Below are positions 49,349-52,501 of a DNA stretch of 52,501 nt, in pieces. Source of the stretch: Paracoccaceae bacterium. Its GTDB lineage: Bacteria; Pseudomonadota; Alphaproteobacteria; Rhodobacterales; Rhodobacteraceae. The position numbers and the translations under genes are program-made. Numbering within the stretch: position 1 is the stretch's first letter; each line of letters starts with the position of its first letter. The notes below the pieces were generated by a model. The model saw nothing but the letters and a program-made list of their open reading frames with translations, was not told the origin of the DNA and searched no databases. Location: the NCBI GenBank assembly GCA_007694945.1, contig REER01000043.1:1-52501 (forward strand). The letters run 5' to 3'.

Positions 49349-51652
49349 ATGCCGCAAGATGATGACGCCACCCCGGATCTGAACGCGCTTGCCACCGAAC
49401 CGTTGCGCCGGGCGCTGGGATCGCGCTATCTGCAATATGCGCTGTCGACCATAATGCACCGCGCACTACCCGATGCGCGCGACGGGCTGAAGCCTGTGCA
49501 CCGCCGCATCCTCTATGCGATGCGCGAATTGCGCCTCTCGCCCATCGGGGGATATCGCAAATCGGCCAAGATCACCGGCGATGTAATGGGCAATTACCAC
49601 CCCCATGGCGACGCCGCGATCTATGACGCCATGGCGCGGCTGGCGCAGGATTTCAACGTCCGCTATCCGCTGGTGGACGGGCAGGGCAATTTCGGCAATA
49701 TCGATGGCGACAACCCCGCTGCCGCGCGCTACACCGAGGCGCGCATGACCCGCGCCGCCGAGATGCTGCTGGAGGGGCTGGCCGAGAACGCGGTCGATTT
49801 CCGGCCCAATTACGACGGCACACTGGAAGAGCCGGTCGTGCTGCCCGCAGCCTTCCCCAACCTGCTGGCCAATGGCGCAAGTGGCATTGCGGTGGGGATG
49901 GCCACGAATATCCCGCCGCACAATCTCGATGAATTGATCGAGGGCTGCCTTGCGCTGATCAAGACGCCGAACCTGCCCGATGAGGAGTTGCTGAACCTGA
50001 TCCCCGGCCCGGATTTTCCCACCGGCGGGGTGGTGGTCGAGCCGCGCGAGGCAATTCTCGCCGCCTATCAGAACGGGCGCGGTGCCTTTCGCCTGCGCGC
50101 GCGATGGCAGATCGAGGATCTGGGGCGCGGCGCCTGGCAGGTGGTGGTGACCGAAATCCCCTATCAGGTGCCGAAATCGCGCCTGATCGAAAAGCTCGCC
50201 GAAGTGATCCAGACCCGCAAGGTGCCGCTCTTGGCCGATGTGCGCGACGAATCAGCCGATGATGTGCGCATCGTTCTGGAACCCCGCGCACGCACTGTGG
50301 ACCCGGAATTGATGATGGGCCTGCTGTTCAAGAATTCCGATCTGGAGGCGCGCTTCAGCCTGAACATGAATGTACTGATCGACGGGCTGACGCCCAAGGT
50401 CTGCTCTTTGCGCGAGGTGCTGCGCGCCTTTCTCGACCACCGCCGCGAGGTCTTGCAGCGGCGCAGCCAGCACAGGCTCGACAAGATCGACCACCGGCTG
50501 GAGGTGCTCGAGGGTTTCATCATCGCCTATCTGAATCTTGACCGCGTGATCGAAATCATTCGCTATGACGAGGCCCCCCGCGACGCGCTGATGCGCGAGA
50601 CATGGGGGCGCAGCTTCCCACGCGCGACCTCGGAAAAGGACTATGTGTCGCCCGCACCGGGTGAGGGCGAGTTGTCCGAGTTGCAGGCCGAATCGATCCT
50701 CAACATGCGGCTGCGCAGCCTGCGCCGTCTGGAAGAGATCGAGCTACGCAAGGAGCGTGACGCACTGCTGATCGAGCGCGCCGAACTCGAAGACCTGCTG
50801 GCCTCGGAGCGGTTGCAATGGACGCGCATCGGCAAGAATCTGCGCGAAGTGCAGGCCAGTTTCGGCAAAGCCACCGATCTCGGCCGCAGGCGCACCAGCT
50901 TCGCCGAGGCGGGTGAGGTCGAAGAGGTTCCGATGGAGGCCATGATCGAGCGCGAGCCGATCACGGTCATCTGCTCGAAAATGGGCTGGATCCGTGCGAT
51001 GAAAGGCCATGTCGCGCTGGATCAGGCCTTCAAGTTCAAGGATGGCGATGAGGGCCGATTCGCTTTTCATGCCGAGACGACCGACAAGATCGTGCTCTTC
51101 GGCTCCAACGGTCGGTTCTACACGCTGATGGGGGCCAATCTGCCCAGCGGGCGCGGTATGGGAGAGCCGGTACGGCTGATGGTGGACCTGCCCAACGAGG
51201 CCGGGATCGTCGATCTGTTCACGCATCGCGCGGGCAGGCGGCTGATCGTGGCCTCGAGCAAGGGGGACGGCTTTGTGGTTCCGGCCGACGAGGTCATCGC
51301 CCAGACGCGCTCGGGCAAGCAGGTGCTGAACTTGCGCGACGGCGTGCGCGCGCATGTCTGCCGCGTGGCGACAGGCGATCATCTGGCCGTGGTGGGCGAG
51401 AATCGCAAGTTGCTGATCTTCCCGCTGTCGGAACTGCCCGAGATGACACGCGGCAAGGGCGTGCGGCTGCAGGCTTACAAGGATGGTGGGTTGTCGGATC
51501 TGACCAGTTTCGTCCTCGCTGACGGGTTGCGCTGGAAAGATCCCGCCGGGCGCACCCGTACCGAGACAGAGCTGAGCGAGTGGATCGGCAAACGCGCGAG
51601 CGCCGGCCGCATGGCCCCGCGCGGCTTCCCGCGTGACAATCGCTTTAACTGA
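49349..51652 (+). CDS. parC: DNA topoisomerase IV subunit A
   Basis: A 767-residue type IIA topoisomerase subunit. The breakage-reunion domain has [16 protein letters not shown], the quinolone-region [12 protein letters not shown] and the catalytic tyrosine near 128 (ARYTEARMT). The C-terminal half forms a beta-pinwheel with fewer blades than GyrA, which with the start [14 protein letters not shown] marks ParC. With ParE it decatenates chromosomes. The residues at E. coli ParC positions 80 and 84 are Ala and Asp. A start 48 bases upstream is open but less likely. Confidence 0.94.
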   Translation: MPQDDDATPDLNALATEPLRRALGSRYLQYALSTIMHRALPDARDGLKPVHRRILYAMRELRLSPIGGYRKSAKITGDVMGNYHPHGDAAIYDAMARLAQDFNVRYPLVDGQGNFGNIDGDNPAAARYTEARMTRAAEMLLEGLAENAVDFRPNYDGTLEEPVVLPAAFPNLLANGASGIAVGMATNIPPHNLDELIEGCLALIKTPNLPDEELLNLIPGPDFPTGGVVVEPREAILAAYQNGRGAFRLRARWQIEDLGRGAWQVVVTEIPYQVPKSRLIEKLAEVIQTRKVPLLADVRDESADDVRIVLEPRARTVDPELMMGLLFKNSDLEARFSLNMNVLIDGLTPKVCSLREVLRAFLDHRREVLQRRSQHRLDKIDHRLEVLEGFIIAYLNLDRVIEIIRYDEAPRDALMRETWGRSFPRATSEKDYVSPAPGEGELSELQAESILNMRLRSLRRLEEIELRKERDALLIERAELEDLLASERLQWTRIGKNLREVQASFGKATDLGRRRTSFAEAGEVEEVPMEAMIEREPITVICSKMGWIRAMKGHVALDQAFKFKDGDEGRFAFHAETTDKIVLFGSNGRFYTLMGANLPSGRGMGEPVRLMVDLPNEAGIVDLFTHRAGRRLIVASSKGDGFVVPADEVIAQTRSGKQVLNLRDGVRAHVCRVATGDHLAVVGENRKLLIFPLSELPEMTRGKGVRLQAYKDGGLSDLTSFVLADGLRWKDPAGRTRTETELSEWIGKRASAGRMAPRGFPRDNRFN

Positions 51653-51721
51653 TCCGCCGCTGGTTTGCGCTGCGCGACCGGATCATGTAGCAGTGGGCGA
51701 GATGTTGGCCGGAGATGACAT

Positions 51722-52339
51722 ATGACAGGGATCAGGGCGTTCGCGCGCAAGGCTGGCGCGCTCATGCTGGCGGCGTTTCTTTCCGCCTGCGCCAGCGGGG
51801 CGGAACTGGGGGACGAGCGCGCCGAACTCGGTGACTTCTTCCTGTCGCATGCGATTGTCGTGGCCGATGAGGCAACCGCGCTTCCCGGGTCGCGCTCGGC
51901 CACTGCCGAAGAATGGGAGGAATCGCTGACTGACGAGTTGCGCCGCAGGCTGGGGCGCTATGATGGCGACACGCTCTATCATGTCGCCGTCAAGGTCCAT
52001 GGCTACATGCTCGCACCGCCCGGCATCCCGCTGGTGGCCTCGCCGCGCTCGGTGCTGGGCATCACGGTCGATCTCTGGGATGATGCCGCTGGCGAGCGGC
52101 TCAACCGTCGCCCGCATCAGATCATCATCGGCGAGGCCTTTTCAGGCTCGACAATCGTGGGCTCCGGCCTGACTCTGACCCGCGAGGAACAGATGCAGCA
52201 ACTCTCGGAAAACGCCGTGCTTTCCATCGAGCGCTGGCTGGCCAACAACTCGGACTGGTTCCCGCCCAAGGGAACAGGTGCGCCCGACCCGGAGTTGCTG
52301 GCCGAGCTGGGGCTGGGTGAGGAAGGAGAGCCGCTCTGA
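51722..52339 (+). CDS. Lipoprotein of unknown function
   Basis: A 205-residue lipoprotein with signal MTGIRAFARKAGALMLAAFLSAC and the lipid cysteine C23. The mature part has a beta-strand repeat (TLYHVAVKVHGYMLAPPGIPLV, SVLGITVDLWDDAAGERL) reminiscent of small outer-membrane assembly lipoproteins, and an acidic C-terminus. I recognise no named family. GGAGATGACAT places a GGAGA site nine bases before the ATG. It lies between parC and tuf on the same strand. Confidence 0.8.
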   Translation: MTGIRAFARKAGALMLAAFLSACASGAELGDERAELGDFFLSHAIVVADEATALPGSRSATAEEWEESLTDELRRRLGRYDGDTLYHVAVKVHGYMLAPPGIPLVASPRSVLGITVDLWDDAAGERLNRRPHQIIIGEAFSGSTIVGSGLTLTREEQMQQLSENAVLSIERWLANNSDWFPPKGTGAPDPELLAELGLGEEGEPL

Positions 52340-52358
52340 ACCTCTGTCGCAAAGGCGC

Positions 52359-52387
52359 TTGATTTTCCTGCGCAAGCTGGATATGCC
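52359..52387 (+). promoter_or_regulatory. Candidate promoter of tuf
   Basis: TTGATT (52359-52364) and TATGCC (52382-52387) are separated by 17 bases. Transcription would begin near 52394, giving a leader of about 53 bases. Confidence 0.45.
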
Positions 52388-52446
52388 CCGCCGCGTATCC
52401 TCTCGGGCCGCGTTTGAAGGGCCTATCAACAAAGGGTTGTGAGACC

Positions 52447-52501
52447 ATGGCAAAGCAAAAGTTTGAACGCAATAAACCGCATGTGAACGTTGGCACGATT
52501 G
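52447..52501 (+). CDS. tuf: Elongation factor Tu, 5' end only
   Basis: The first 18 codons, MAKQKFERNKPHVNVGTI, are the universal EF-Tu N-terminus leading into the GHVDHGKT loop. The gene is cut by the window end. A GAGA site lies three to six bases before the ATG. It follows a short intergenic region with a candidate promoter. Confidence 0.95.
   Translation, partial: MAKQKFERNKPHVNVGTI

Noticed and set aside
49580-49640. Quinolone-resistance mutation in ParC (Ala and Asp at positions 80 and 84)
   Set aside because: These residues are usual in alphaproteobacterial topoisomerase IV as far as I recall, so they are not evidence of acquired resistance.
1-52501. CRISPR arrays, insertion sequences and rRNA genes
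   Set aside because: No regularly spaced repeats, transposase reading frames or rRNA sequence could be found.

Overview
The window looks like a chromosomal segment of an alphaproteobacterium of the Rhodobacteraceae (Rhodobacterales). The evidence is high GC with strong third-position GC bias, Rhodobacteraceae-style gene pairs (UPF0262 with a low-molecular-weight phosphatase, TauE/SafE with a TIGR02186 protein, MmcB), an RpoH2-type sigma factor, an alphaproteobacterial LexA box (GTTC-N7-GTTC), and relatives of the photosynthesis regulators SqrR, AerR/PpaA and PpsR. I cannot name a species. Almost all of the window is dense, conserved core genome. No CRISPR array, rRNA gene or insertion sequence is visible.

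Layout. 1-487: two small unrecognised genes of lower GC, directly beyond the 3' end of a tRNA-Phe gene, probably the edge of an integrated element. 488-5577 (minus): tRNA-Phe, yacG, RNase E/G, maf, infA, an inserted nitrilase/GNAT/NTF2-like trio, a phosphatase and UPF0262. 5798-6181: a SqrR-type persulfide sensor. 6384-7849 (minus): rpsF-rpsR-rplI with a structured leader and terminator. 7936-8564: bioY and its terminator. 8717-11124 (minus): moaE, moaD, pgsA and nudC. 11354-13297: a cpdB-like nucleotidase. 13305-17762 (minus): a membrane-anchored E1-like protein, dut, coaBC, chaN-like and rpoH. 17927-19450: comM. 19407-22722 (minus): an esterase, gshB, yraN and rsmI. 22843-28520: a LpoA-like lipoprotein, glnD and murJ.

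28527-29195 (minus) is a rhomboid-like protein without catalytic residues. 29270-31378: trpS and an unknown membrane protein. 31388-32440 (minus): threonine aldolase. 32542-34158: an Nfu scaffold, tsaB and rimI. 34205-38936: a complete BMP-type nucleoside ABC transporter operon with its promoter. 38964-41049: a TauE/SafE exporter, its TIGR02186 partner and a small acidic membrane protein. 41266-41768: SOS-controlled mmcB. 41908-43728 (minus): typA. 43870-45337: a two-gene regulatory module. 45346-49213 (minus): YitT, an SMR transporter, an M48 lipoprotein and a DUF4139 protein. 49349-52501: parC, a lipoprotein and the start of tuf.

The most interesting locus is 43870-45337. It encodes a cobalamin-binding AerR/PpaA-like protein followed, after one base, by a 254-residue PpsR/CrtJ relative. 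The latter keeps the N-domain, linker and Fis-type C-terminus of PpsR but has lost both internal PAS domains. Its recognition helix is eroded, so it may act as a partner or decoy rather than a DNA-binding repressor. SqrR, another photosynthesis regulator, lies elsewhere in the window, although no photosynthesis structural gene is visible. Other points of interest are a rhomboid-like pseudoprotease, a split version of the GNAT-nitrilase fusion, a LexA box inside a probably leaderless promoter, an rpsF leader hairpin, a long inverted repeat before murJ, and a set of perfect hairpins with three-base loops.
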